Shown: one piece after another, positions 9,379-17,448 of the stretch | How positions within the stretch are numbered: position 1 is the first letter of the stretch | Layout: the number at the start of each line of letters is the position of its first letter | Source of the DNA: Oscillospiraceae bacterium | GTDB lineage: Bacteria > Bacillota > Clostridia > Oscillospirales > Ruminococcaceae | Direction of reading: 5' to 3' | Assembly: GCA_017550285.1 (NCBI GenBank) | Contig: JAFZPP010000040.1 | Span: 124,001 to 188,000 of the forward strand | Length of the DNA stretch: 64,000 bases | Position numbers and translations under genes: made by a program | Notes under the pieces: generated by a model | Database searches by the model: none | What the model was told of the DNA's origin: nothing | Seen by the model: only the letters and a program-made list of their open reading frames with translations

Positions 9379-10260
9379 ATGATCAAAAATCTTTCCGGTG
9401 ATTACGAAACCGTCGAATACGAAAACAAACGGTTTGTCATGCTGTATGACAACAATGAGACGGAGTTTTATCCGATGCACTGGCACAATGCCGTCGAGAT
9501 CATTATGCCGATTGAAAATCCGTTTACCGTCAAGACCGGTGATGCCGAGTACATCCTTCAGGAACGGGATATCATTATCATTCCGCCCGGTGAGCTGCAT
9601 ACGCTTCCGCCGCAGGCGGGCAGACGCATCATTTTCCAGTGCGACAACAGCGTCATCAGCAACGTATCTGCACTCGAAGCGATCCTTCCGGTGTTTCAGA
9701 CGACGCTGCTCATTACGCCGGATACAAACCGTGATGTCTATCTTCTGGCGAAAAAGCAGATTCTTGATATATACTCTGAATATTACGCAAATTCGGAAAT
9801 TTCCGATGTCCGCATCTATATGAACCTGATCAATCTGCTTGTTGCAGTCCGCGAATACCAGATCGAAATGAGCCGCCAGTCGCTCGCCTGCGCAAAGGAA
9901 AAGATTTTGCAGTACAGCGAAAAATTCAAGCTCGTGATGAAGTATATCGACCAGAACTATATGTATGACATTTCGCTGGACAAGCTCGCGGATATTGCAG
10001 GCTACAGCAAGTTCCATTTCTCGCGTATCTTCAAGCAGTACAATTCAATGTCCTATATCCAGTACATCAACATGCGCCGGACGCGCGCTGCGGAAATGCT
10101 GCTGCTTGATCCTTCCATTCCGATCACCGAGGTTGCGATGCGCGCAGGCTTCTCCAGTCTCTCAACCTTCAACCGCATCTTCAAGGAATTCAAGCACTGC
10201 ACGCCTTCCAGCTATCAGCGCTTCTATTGCTCAACCGGTGAACTGCCGATCTCAGAGTAA
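9379..10260 (+). CDS. AraC-family regulator, probable activator of the xylose operon
   Basis: The 293-residue protein has an N-terminal cupin-like ligand domain (MHWHNAVEIIMPIE and ERDIIIIPPGELHTL) and a C-terminal double helix-turn-helix (about residues 190-290) with the AraC signature ending in AGFSSLSTFNRIFKEF. It is transcribed divergently from the xylo-oligosaccharide operon with 232 nt between the starts, the usual arrangement for a local regulator. The ligand is presumably a pentose or xylo-oligosaccharide, which is inference. GGAAAGGAG precedes the start. It ends near a stem-loop at 10332. Confidence 0.93.
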   Translation: MIKNLSGDYETVEYENKRFVMLYDNNETEFYPMHWHNAVEIIMPIENPFTVKTGDAEYILQERDIIIIPPGELHTLPPQAGRRIIFQCDNSVISNVSALEAILPVFQTTLLITPDTNRDVYLLAKKQILDIYSEYYANSEISDVRIYMNLINLLVAVREYQIEMSRQSLACAKEKILQYSEKFKLVMKYIDQNYMYDISLDKLADIAGYSKFHFSRIFKQYNSMSYIQYINMRRTRAAEMLLLDPSIPITEVAMRAGFSSLSTFNRIFKEFKHCTPSSYQRFYCSTGELPISE

Positions 10261-10331
10261 CCGGTTTCTGTACAAGATGATAGATTATCTCTCATCTGAT
10301 TTGTACAAACCGCGCAAAACGCTTACCGTGC

Positions 10332-10353
10332 AAAAATTGCGCCGCAATTTTTG
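10332..10353 (+). terminator. Inverted repeat, probable terminator of the araC gene
   Basis: AAAAATTGC and GCAATTTTT form a perfect 9-bp stem around a 3-nt loop, about 70 nt after the stop codon; the T-run is part of the stem. Confidence 0.5.
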
Positions 10354-10544
10354 GAAAATCAGGCAATCTTTGGTTCGTTTTCCGGCTGATGTGCAATTTT
10401 CTTCGCATAAAATGGGCAGTGTGATTTCTTGGCTGGTCAGATTCCGGAATACGATGCCGTTTTTCCGGTCAGGGCGGTTCTGATCGCAGCATTTTTGCAA
10501 ATTCTGCGCCGTTTTCCGTTCGCATCGCATTCATAAATAGTATA

Positions 10545-10589
10545 AAAAACCGCGGAACGCTGGGTTTGACCCATGCATTCCGCGGTTTT
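10545..10589. terminator. Strong bidirectional terminator
   Basis: AAAACCGCGGAACGC pairs with GCATTCCGCGGTTTT around a 14-nt loop, with A- and T-runs on both sides. It ends the endolysin gene on the minus strand and could stop read-through from the araC side. Confidence 0.85.
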
Positions 10590-10597
10590 CTGTCATA

Positions 10598-11302
10598 TTA
10601 TGCGATCAGCGCTGCTTTGGTCGCGTTGCCGCAGATGCCGTCTACGGCAAGACCGTGCTCAAACTGGAACGCGAGCAGACCGCCGAGCGTGATTCTTCCG
10701 AAATACCCGTCGATCTCACTGCTGCGCAGATAGCCGTGGATGCAGAGCTTCTCCTGCATCCAGCGGACGGCATTGCCGGAATCACCCTTCCGGATCAGCC
10801 CCGCCGGTACGCTGTCCGGCAGATAGACAAATCCGAGAAAGCGATACTGCGTCCCTGCGCCCCAGTTGCCGTTCTGATTCTCGCGGTGCGCGGTCCAGAA
10901 GGGCGTTGCGGAGCCGTAACCGCTCTCCGATGTGATGATGCTGCCGTCGGAATTAATCTGCTCCACCACGGCAACATGCCCTGCGCCGTCCGCAGAGGTC
11001 CATGTTTTCCCTTTCGCCCAGACAATCAGTGCGCCGGTGCGCGGTGTCCTGCCGACCTCGAGTCCCTGCGACACAGCCGTATCATAGAAATCCTCGGCAT
11101 TCGGCGGATAATTGAAATAGACAAACCGCCCCTGCCCGATGATCTCATTGAACCGTCCTGCCGCATAGCCGACGCAGTTTGCGAGGACATTGCAGCCGGG
11201 ATCGCGCGGACTGCCGACGATTGCCGTCGAATATCCGCCGTTCGCAACAGTATTATAGTAGGGATTGCCGGACTCTGGCTTTGTCAGTCTCGGTTTGAAC
11301 AT
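10598..11302 (-). CDS. Phage-type endolysin: CHAP amidase/peptidase plus peptidoglycan-binding domain
   Basis: The 234-residue enzyme cleaves peptidoglycan peptides or amide bonds. The N-terminal CHAP domain has the catalytic Cys43 in NVLANCVGYAAGRF and His109 in GAGHVAVVEQI. A C-terminal PG_binding_1 domain (about residues 165-232) is marked by RKGDSGNAVRWMQEKL and FGRITLGGLLAFQ. No signal peptide is present, as in phage endolysins that depend on a holin, but no holin is recognisable nearby. The start at 11302 is chosen because AAAGGATG lies at suitable distance; an upstream GTG at 11323 is less likely. It is the last gene of a phage-derived cassette. Confidence 0.9.
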   Translation of the reverse strand: MFKPRLTKPESGNPYYNTVANGGYSTAIVGSPRDPGCNVLANCVGYAAGRFNEIIGQGRFVYFNYPPNAEDFYDTAVSQGLEVGRTPRTGALIVWAKGKTWTSADGAGHVAVVEQINSDGSIITSESGYGSATPFWTAHRENQNGNWGAGTQYRFLGFVYLPDSVPAGLIRKGDSGNAVRWMQEKLCIHGYLRSSEIDGYFGRITLGGLLAFQFEHGLAVDGICGNATKAALIA

Positions 11303-11412
11303 TCTGCTCATCCTTTCTCTCACCGGAACGGAGTCTGCGCCGGCTCTCCTGCACCGTATGCCGCAGCCCCGTCATCATACTATATGCAGAATCCGCTCCG
11401 GCTGCGACAGGA

Positions 11413-12009
11413 TCATGTCTGCGGATTGTCGCGCAGCACCGCCTTGCCGACCGCGAACCAGCGCTCGCCGTGCATTGTAAAGCTGCGCGGCAGATCATTT
11501 CCGGTATGCAGCACCGCATAGAACGCATCCGGCGTATAGGAATTGATGCCGAGCGCTGCATTCGTCACATACGGCATCAGCGCATACTGATCCGCGCGCA
11601 CTGCGGTCATCGTCTTATACTCCAGCGTCGGCTGATCGCCCCATGTGACCGCGATCCAGCTGCTGTTGTCCACATTGACGTGAACCAAAGACGGCGCACC
11701 GGTATTCGTTTTCGTCAGCACGAAGATTCTCCGGACTGTACCGGTATAATACTTCGTCAGGATAACGCCGCTGCCGCAAAGATATGCACGGCTGATCAAA
11801 CCGAGCGACGTATCCGACACCGCATGATCCGCATCTGCATAAAACGCAATATCCTGATAGCCGGTTGTCCGCATCACGGCATGTCCTGCCGCATCGTAAC
11901 AGACAAGCACCTGACCCGATGCCGTCTGCTCCACACTGTCAAACAGCTGACTGTCGCACAGCACCTGATACAAATCCGCTGCACTTGCAATGACTCTTGC
12001 TTCTGCCAT
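11413..12009 (-). CDS. Phage tail-fibre-like protein of unknown function
   Basis: The 198-residue protein has no clear motif. It sits between a baseplate-type gene and the endolysin, a usual place for tail-fibre or receptor-binding proteins. It is rich in Thr, Ser, Tyr and short beta-like segments. Its ATG immediately follows the TGA of the upstream gene, with GGAAGGAG inside that gene. About 110 nt separate it from the endolysin start; that gap could encode a very short peptide overlapping its stop (ATGA), but nothing supports it as real. Confidence 0.65.
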   Translation of the reverse strand: MAEARVIASAADLYQVLCDSQLFDSVEQTASGQVLVCYDAAGHAVMRTTGYQDIAFYADADHAVSDTSLGLISRAYLCGSGVILTKYYTGTVRRIFVLTKTNTGAPSLVHVNVDNSSWIAVTWGDQPTLEYKTMTAVRADQYALMPYVTNAALGINSYTPDAFYAVLHTGNDLPRSFTMHGERWFAVGKAVLRDNPQT

Positions 12010-12480
12010 TCAGACCGCTCCTTCCTGCATTGCTGCTCCGCTGATTCCCGATGCACCGCAGCAGATTTCAACCGCCGCGCCTGCATAGGTCTGCTCTGTT
12101 TGCAGCCGCTTCATCAGATTCAGCAGCTGTACGTAAATATCCTGCGCCGGTTCCGGATGCGCATTGTGTCCGGCGACACAGCACGGAATCCGCACAGGTG
12201 TGCTCGTCCGGATATCGCCGGCATAGATGCCGAGCAGCACCTGCGCTGTCCGGTAAACCGGCGGCAGTACGGCGCGGCTGCCCTCAAACAGCACATCCGC
12301 ATACAGCATTTTGCCGGTATCCGCATCCTTCCAGACCGCGCGCATGGTTTTCACCGGATACGCATCCCATTCTGCATCGAGATCGAATACCGCGGCATAA
12401 TCGCTGTTGCCGCAGACGATCTCCGTCTGTCCGGTCAGCTGTGCGATTCTGCTGCGCACAGTAATATGCAGCTCACGCAT
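12010..12480 (-). CDS. Phage baseplate (BppU N-domain-like) protein, copy B
   Basis: The 156-residue protein begins MRELHITVRSRIAQ and contains CGNSDYAAVFDLDAEWDAYP and IYAGDIRTSTPVRIPC. This pattern recurs in tail or baseplate proteins of clostridial prophages and resembles the N-terminal domain of the lactococcal BppU baseplate protein. It is clearly related to the product at 13164 (shared CGNS, DxEWxxYP, AGDIRT and the late DIYxxLLxxL). The start at 12480 has a GGAGG site and overlaps the preceding gene by 8 nt. The Cys- and Ala-rich C-terminus lacks the receptor-binding half expected of a full BppU. Confidence 0.75.
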   Translation of the reverse strand: MRELHITVRSRIAQLTGQTEIVCGNSDYAAVFDLDAEWDAYPVKTMRAVWKDADTGKMLYADVLFEGSRAVLPPVYRTAQVLLGIYAGDIRTSTPVRIPCCVAGHNAHPEPAQDIYVQLLNLMKRLQTEQTYAGAAVEICCGASGISGAAMQEGAV

Positions 12481-13159
12481 CGGCAGCCTCCGCTCCCCTG
12501 CGAACATTCTGTGCAAGAATCATCTGATATAGCTCCGGCATGGTCGGACAGTACGGCACATATGCCTGCGAGATATCCCAGTCCGCCTTCGTGCAGATCA
12601 TCAGATCACTGACCGTCACCGTTTTGCCGGATGAATGGCTGTAGTTATCCGATGCGTACACATAGAGCATCGCAGCCGCCTGCCCGATTGTCACGCTGAT
12701 CGACTTGTCCGTGCCGCGCGTTGTGCCGCCCGACCAGACTGCCGTATCGGACGCATCCGCCAGTGCCACGCGGCAGACTGATGCTTCCGTATCGGTCGAG
12801 GCAATCTCGCCGAACCGGATCACATACTCTCCGGCGGGAAGGCTGACGGGGATGACGACATTGCGCGTACCGCTCGTATTGTTTACGGTTGCGCGGTTCT
12901 TTGCGCCGCCGTCAATCAGACCTCCGAGCGCAGCAGCATGCTTTTCGTCCGCAGCATGCCGCGTGTCGATTTCATCGAGCAGCGATGTTTCCAGTGTCAC
13001 AATCGCATTGCCGAGTGCCTCGTCACCCTCCTGCCTGCAAACCGTCTCCGCAGAGACAAGCGCCCGCACCTGCGCATCAGTCAGATCATGCAGCGCGCGG
13101 GAAAACGCCTCGTGCACCTGTGCCTCGGTCAGACCGGTATTGATTTTTCTGTCTGCCAT
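12473..13159 (-). CDS. Phage tail-associated protein, unrecognised
   Basis: The 228-residue protein starts with a charged, probably helical part (QVHEAFSRALHDLTDAQVRA, about residues 15-80). It then has a beta-rich part with VVIPVSLPAGEYVIRFGEIA and KSISVTIGQAAAMLYVYASD, resembling carbohydrate-binding or tail-fibre jelly-roll modules. A coiled stalk followed by a beta-sandwich would suit a receptor-binding protein, which is inference. It lies 4 nt after copy A and overlaps copy B by 8 nt, so all are co-expressed. AAAGGAGTG precedes the start. Confidence 0.65.
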   Translation of the reverse strand: MADRKINTGLTEAQVHEAFSRALHDLTDAQVRALVSAETVCRQEGDEALGNAIVTLETSLLDEIDTRHAADEKHAAALGGLIDGGAKNRATVNNTSGTRNVVIPVSLPAGEYVIRFGEIASTDTEASVCRVALADASDTAVWSGGTTRGTDKSISVTIGQAAAMLYVYASDNYSHSSGKTVTVSDLMICTKADWDISQAYVPYCPTMPELYQMILAQNVRRGAEAADA

Positions 13160-13163
13160 TCTT

Positions 13164-13640
13164 TCACTCCTTTGTCATCAGATAGTCCCCTGCCGCGGTC
13201 GCAAGATAATCACCGTCCGCCGTCACGAGATATCCGCCCCGACAGATATCCTGCGTCCCGCTGTGCATCAGCTCCGCAAGCAGCCTGTCATAAATATCCG
13301 CCTGCGGATTCATCTCCTCCGCGATGATATCCGTGATGCATGCCGCATACGGAATCCGCGCAAAGGCAGCCGTGCGGATATCGCCTGCGGAAACGCCGAT
13401 CCGCACAAGCGATGTCCGTTCGACCAGCGGCAGCACGCAGCAATCCCCTGAAAACGGAATTTCCGTGACGCACCGCCCCGTTTCCGAAGCAAAGACGACA
13501 ATCGCAGTTTTCTCCGGATACAGCGCCCATTCTTCATCGAAATCGAACCGGACCGTATCGCCGCTGTTGCCGCAGACGCCGTAGAGTCCTTCGGATTCCG
13601 GCTCCGCATGCAGCTGCCGTACCCTGATTCTGAGTTCCAT
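13164..13640 (-). CDS. Phage baseplate (BppU N-domain-like) protein, copy A
   Basis: The 158-residue protein contains VCGNSGDTVRFDFDEEWALY, a hydrophobic centre and VSAGDIRTAAFARIPY, the same order of motifs as the product at 12010. The C-terminus has an internal repeat, GGYLVTADGDYLATAAGDYL. The start at 13640 directly follows AGGAGGAGG; a longer in-frame version to 13748 would run into the terminator of the neighbouring gene and is rejected. It is the first gene of the cassette. No obvious sigma-A promoter is visible in the ~100 nt before it. Confidence 0.75.
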   Translation of the reverse strand: MELRIRVRQLHAEPESEGLYGVCGNSGDTVRFDFDEEWALYPEKTAIVVFASETGRCVTEIPFSGDCCVLPLVERTSLVRIGVSAGDIRTAAFARIPYAACITDIIAEEMNPQADIYDRLLAELMHSGTQDICRGGYLVTADGDYLATAAGDYLMTKE

Positions 13641-13746
13641 AGCCTCCTCCTCTCCTGCCGGACGACAGCGCTGCACTCCCTCTGCGGCAGATGCCGCTGC
13701 AATCGCTGCCTGATCCCGACTGCTCCCAAATACTGCCGCCAAAAAC

Positions 13747-13777
13747 AAAAAAGTTGCACGTTTCCGTACAACTTTTC
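13747..13777 (-). terminator. Terminator of the CNNM-family gene
   Basis: On the minus strand AAAGTTGTACG pairs with CGTGCAACTTT around GAAA and is followed by a T-run. It separates the CNNM gene from the phage-type cassette. Confidence 0.85.
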
Positions 13778-13822
13778 GAGAAATAATTTTGTTTTAACAG
13801 GTTATCAGCAGTTTTCTGCACA

Positions 13823-15100
13823 TCAGCCGCCGCTGACTGCTGCTTCAACCGCCGCGTTTTCATGCTCTGCATCCGGATCAGGCTCGGTCAGTTCAAGCAG
13901 AATCCGCTGCACGCGCTGCTCCTGCATCTGCAAAACGGTCATGCGGAACCAGTCACCGCTGACGGATTCGCCCTCCTCTGCGATATGCCCTGCGAGCTCG
14001 GTCAGCCAGCCGCCGACAGAGGTACATTCCGTAACAATCCGGCTCTCAGGCAGCTCCAGCGCATCACAGAGATCGGCAATCGAAAGCTCGCCGGAAACCT
14101 CATAGCTGTTGTCACCGCATTTCGTCAGCATCGGTATGACCTCATCTGCTTCGTCATAAATCTCACCGACCAGCTCCTCAATGATATCCTCAAGCGTCAC
14201 AATGCCCTTCGTGCCGCCGTACTGATCGACAACAATCGCAATATGGGATTTTGCGCGCTGCATCTGCTTCATCGCCTCACTGATCCGCGCAAATTCCGGC
14301 AGACGCAAAACATTTTTGATGATCGGCGTGATTTCGGTGCCGCCGCTCTCGAGCAGCCCGAAGAAATCCTTTTCGGTGATAAATCCGATGATATCATCAA
14401 TCGTATCATTGTAGACCGGCAGTCTGGAATAGCGCTCTGCAAGGAAAATCTGTTTGATTTCCGGAATCGGCGTCTCCTTCGGAATTGCCGTCACGCGCAC
14501 ACGCGGCACAAGCACTTCATCGACGGAGATTTCGTCAAATTCCAGCGCCGAGCGGACCAGATCGCTCTCCTGCTCCTCGAGTACGCCCTCCTCCTCAATC
14601 TGATCGACGATGACCTTGAGTTCATCCTCGGTCACAGAGGGTTCTTCGCCTTTTTTCGAGACGAGCTTTGCAAGCTGATTGAACAGGAAGATCAGCGGCG
14701 TCAGAATCCAGATCAGTGCGCGCAGCGGCGCAGCAAAAAAGAGCGCCATTTTTTCGGCGTGATTTTTCGCGTAGTTCTTCGGCAGAATCTCGCCGAAGAT
14801 CAGGACAAGCACGGTCATTGCCAGCGTCGAGAAGCCGACGCTGCCCTCGCCGAACCATTTTGTAAAGAGAATCGTGCAGAGCGAGGCAGAGAGAATATTC
14901 ACGAGATTATTGCCGATGAGGATCGCTGTCAGTGCGCGGTCAAAGGATTCCGCGAGTGCAAGCGCCTTTGCGGCACGCTGATTCCCCTGCATCGCATCGG
15001 ATTTCAGGCGAATCTTGTTGACACTGGAAAATGCCGTCTCGCAGGCAGAAAAAAGCGCTGAGCAGAGCATCAAAACCAGTATCACTATGAGATAGATCAT
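13823..15100 (-). CDS. CNNM/HlyC-CorC family membrane protein (DUF21, CBS pair, CorC_HlyC)
   Basis: The 425-residue protein has an N-terminal DUF21 membrane domain (about residues 1-180), two CBS domains (about 200-330; VPRVRVTAIPKETPIPEIKQ begins the first) and a C-terminal CorC_HlyC domain (about 345-420). Members of this family are linked to Mg2+ and other divalent-cation export; the old name hemolysin is misleading. The acidic, adenosine-binding CBS pair suggests nucleotide sensing, as known for the family. The start at 15100 has AGAAAGGAA; an upstream in-frame start is disregarded. It has its own promoter and terminator. Confidence 0.92.
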   Translation of the reverse strand: MIYLIVILVLMLCSALFSACETAFSSVNKIRLKSDAMQGNQRAAKALALAESFDRALTAILIGNNLVNILSASLCTILFTKWFGEGSVGFSTLAMTVLVLIFGEILPKNYAKNHAEKMALFFAAPLRALIWILTPLIFLFNQLAKLVSKKGEEPSVTEDELKVIVDQIEEEGVLEEQESDLVRSALEFDEISVDEVLVPRVRVTAIPKETPIPEIKQIFLAERYSRLPVYNDTIDDIIGFITEKDFFGLLESGGTEITPIIKNVLRLPEFARISEAMKQMQRAKSHIAIVVDQYGGTKGIVTLEDIIEELVGEIYDEADEVIPMLTKCGDNSYEVSGELSIADLCDALELPESRIVTECTSVGGWLTELAGHIAEEGESVSGDWFRMTVLQMQEQRVQRILLELTEPDPDAEHENAAVEAAVSGG

Positions 15101-15138
15101 GTATGTTTCCTTTCTGATGTAAAAAGCCAATTACAACT

Positions 15139-15167
15139 ATTATAATATATTCAGTTGAAAAATGCAA
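15139..15167 (-). promoter_or_regulatory. Sigma-A promoter of the CNNM-family gene
   Basis: On the minus strand TTGCAT (15162-15167) and TATAAT (15139-15144) have a 17-nt spacer, about 40 nt before the start codon. Confidence 0.7.
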
Positions 15168-15276
15168 GTCTGATATTCCGCGTTTCGCGTCAGATTTGGC
15201 GGCTTTCGGCGAATTTCAGCCATGTGGCAGCGGATTCTCTTGCCGCTGCTTCATTTTTTGCGCCCGCATCAGAGAT

Positions 15277-15305
15277 TTGACAAAACCTCGTGATTGTGTT
15301 ATACT
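15277..15305 (+). promoter_or_regulatory. Sigma-A promoter of the dockerin gene at 15355
   Basis: TTGACA (15277-15282) and TATACT (15300-15305) with a 17-nt spacer, 50 nt before the start codon. Confidence 0.8.
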
Positions 15306-15354
15306 GAATAGAGCGTTTTTTCGCCGAAGTACGATCAGAAATGAGGAATGCAAC

Positions 15355-16707
15355 ATGAAAGCACTGATGAAACACATATCCGCAGCGGTCACGGCACTTT
15401 GCTGTGCAGGCGCAATGGCTTCTGCGCTTCCTGCTTATGCGGAGGAGAATCAGGCATCGCCGACTGACGCAAAACTGACCACCGTCACATCGGTCTGTCC
15501 GGATTTTGTGCCGCTGGGCAAGGATGAAATCCGATTCTTCGGACTGTTCTATAATAATACGCATATCAAAATCACGCAGCATTCGCCGGAGCGCAAGAAT
15601 CTTCTGCTCTATGAATCCGACATTCAGTGCGATCCTAACGATATCTATGTTTTTCCTGCCGAGCCGGGCGACTACACCATTGAGATCAGCACGGGCAAAA
15701 TTTACAACAGCCCCTGTGTCTATACGTATACGCAGGATTTCAAGATCGAAAATCCGGATTACGCAAAGAATGAGGTTTTCTTCAAAACGATCTATTCCTT
15801 CTGCGGCAAATATCTGCATGCTGCGGATGACAACGCCGGCGATGCACCGGAGCTGCTGGCCTCTGAATCGAATCTGGAAATCGAAAAGAAGGTTCCGGTC
15901 GATGTCATCGGCTTCCCCCGCTATGCCCGTCCGCGCGGCGATGTCAGCGGTGACGGCAAGGTCGATATTACCGACGCACAGCTCACGCTGAATATCTATG
16001 CCGATATTCTTGCAGCCGTTCCGGGTGATGTGCTGCCCGCCGCATGGGCTGCGGGCGATATCAACGGCGACAACACGATTGATTCCGCCGATGCGCAGAA
16101 TATCCTGATCTTCTATACCGATGCGATTGCCGGCAATACCCCGAAATGGCCCGACGGCACAACCGACGGCGCACACGATGAAAAGTACATCGACAAAACA
16201 CCGGTGATTCGTTCCAAATCCTATGAAATGCAGATTCGTGCCGTCGCCTACTTTATGAATGAAAGACCGGAGGACGAAGTCCAGCGGAAATCCGATATCG
16301 ACCGCGCAAAAACGCATTTTACCAAGCCGATTACGATTGACACATCCTTTGTCGGCGACAGCGGCGAATTTCTCGATGCAGACGGTGCCAAGAAGCTCAC
16401 GCTGACCTTCAAGACCCTCGGCGAAACACAGCAGGTCTTTGTCAAAAACAATGCGCCCGAATTCCCCGGCTTTGCCAAGACCGAGGAGGTCATGCAGTTT
16501 GATGTCACGGATGCCGCAGACAACAATCAAAAGTATACCTCTAAACTGTTCTGCGATACCTGCACCGGCAAGGATGCATCACAGCTGACCTATCCCTGCG
16601 GCTGCTATATCGAATATAATGTCAATACGGGCGAATTCAAGGCATATCCGTTCACCGAGGCAGGCAGTCCACTGTCAATCTATCCGAATCTTCTGACCGA
16701 TTACTGA
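15355..16707 (+). CDS. Secreted protein with a central dockerin
   Basis: The 450-residue product has a signal peptide (about residues 1-30, ending ALPAYAEE) and an N-terminal module of ~160 residues that I do not recognise. The dockerin is central (about residues 193-265; GDVSGDGKVDITDAQ and GDINGDNTIDSADAQ), and a C-terminal module of ~180 residues follows, also unrecognised. Most dockerins are terminal, so the internal position is unusual. The start at 15355 follows ATGAGGAATG; a longer upstream frame is discounted. The protein should be exported and bound to a scaffoldin; no catalytic motif is visible. It is followed by a strong terminator and then a sigma factor gene. Confidence 0.85.
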   Translation: MKALMKHISAAVTALCCAGAMASALPAYAEENQASPTDAKLTTVTSVCPDFVPLGKDEIRFFGLFYNNTHIKITQHSPERKNLLLYESDIQCDPNDIYVFPAEPGDYTIEISTGKIYNSPCVYTYTQDFKIENPDYAKNEVFFKTIYSFCGKYLHAADDNAGDAPELLASESNLEIEKKVPVDVIGFPRYARPRGDVSGDGKVDITDAQLTLNIYADILAAVPGDVLPAAWAAGDINGDNTIDSADAQNILIFYTDAIAGNTPKWPDGTTDGAHDEKYIDKTPVIRSKSYEMQIRAVAYFMNERPEDEVQRKSDIDRAKTHFTKPITIDTSFVGDSGEFLDADGAKKLTLTFKTLGETQQVFVKNNAPEFPGFAKTEEVMQFDVTDAADNNQKYTSKLFCDTCTGKDASQLTYPCGCYIEYNVNTGEFKAYPFTEAGSPLSIYPNLLTDY

Positions 16708-16716
16708 TTCAGCGAA

Positions 16717-16752
16717 AGCTGCACAGACCGCAAAATCTGTGCAGCTTTTTTC
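16717..16752 (+). terminator. Terminator of the dockerin gene
   Basis: AGCTGCACAGA pairs perfectly with TCTGTGCAGCT around an 8-nt loop and is followed by TTTTTTC. Confidence 0.9.
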
Positions 16753-16962
16753 TCAATCCCGCTTCGGTTTTGTGCCGCTGCTGCAAGTCGGGATTTGTTG
16801 ATATGGTGTGGTTTATATTGGGGGCGGAGCCCTCAGCATATCCCATACCGCACCGATAAACTCCGGTTTGCCGCAATGGGCACAAAGCCGGAACAGGAAT
16901 TCGGAAAAACTGTAACGAATCGGCGTTTCATGCAACTCATATATAGGAAAGGAGGCGAAGCA

Positions 16963-17448
16963 ATGACCGCTGACATCGAAAGCTATTACCGCGAATACGG
17001 CAAAAGGGTCTATCTCTATCTGATGACGCTCTGCAACGATCCGGATACCGCAGAGGAGCTGACACAGGAGACATTCTGTCAGGCAATCCGGCATCTGAAC
17101 CGGTTTGAAGGCAGATCGACGGTCTATGCATGGCTCTGCGGCATTGCGAAGAACCTCTGGAAATCCGAGCTGCGGCGCAGAAAATCGCATCCTTCGGGTA
17201 TGGAAATCCCCGAGCAGCCCGATCCTGCACCGCCGCCGGATGAAACAGCAGAATCGCGCGAAATCTCCGTCACGCTGCTGCGCAGGCTGCACGGTCTGCC
17301 GGAGCAGGAAAAGGAGCTGATTCTGCTGCGCGCCGCGGCAGGGCTCTCATTCCGCACAATCGGGGAGATTTTCGGGAAATCCGAAAACTGGGCGCGCGTT
17401 AATTTCTACCGCGCCAAGCAAAAGCTAAAGGAGGATGAGGAGATATGA
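16963..17448 (+). CDS. ECF sigma factor 1
   Basis: The 161-residue RNA polymerase sigma factor has region 2 (YYREYGKRVYLYLMTLCNDP to TQETFCQAIRHL, about residues 8-60) and region 4 with a helix-turn-helix (LSFRTIGEIFGKSENWARVN, about 125-150). Such factors direct polymerase to stress- or signal-specific promoters. The start at 16963 follows GGAAAGGAGG. It overlaps the next gene by 4 nt (ATGA), the standard arrangement with a cognate anti-sigma factor. It is not closely related to sigma factors 2 and 3 of this window. Targets are unknown. Confidence 0.93.
   Translation: MTADIESYYREYGKRVYLYLMTLCNDPDTAEELTQETFCQAIRHLNRFEGRSTVYAWLCGIAKNLWKSELRRRKSHPSGMEIPEQPDPAPPPDETAESREISVTLLRRLHGLPEQEKELILLRAAAGLSFRTIGEIFGKSENWARVNFYRAKQKLKEDEEI

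Larger units (their letters stand above)
10261..10597. other. Intergenic region between two convergent genes
   Basis: I see no gene here. The region contains a perfect inverted repeat at 10332-10352 and a strong two-sided terminator at 10545-10589. Confidence 0.6.

Noticed and set aside
11253..11561. 102-residue minus-strand frame between the tail-type gene and endolysin
   Set aside because: It overlaps both genes and reads as Arg/Ser-rich shadow; only ~110 nt are free there.
15190..16530. 446-residue open frame antisense to the dockerin gene
   Set aside because: The plus-strand gene has a promoter, signal peptide, dockerin and terminator; the antisense frame has none.
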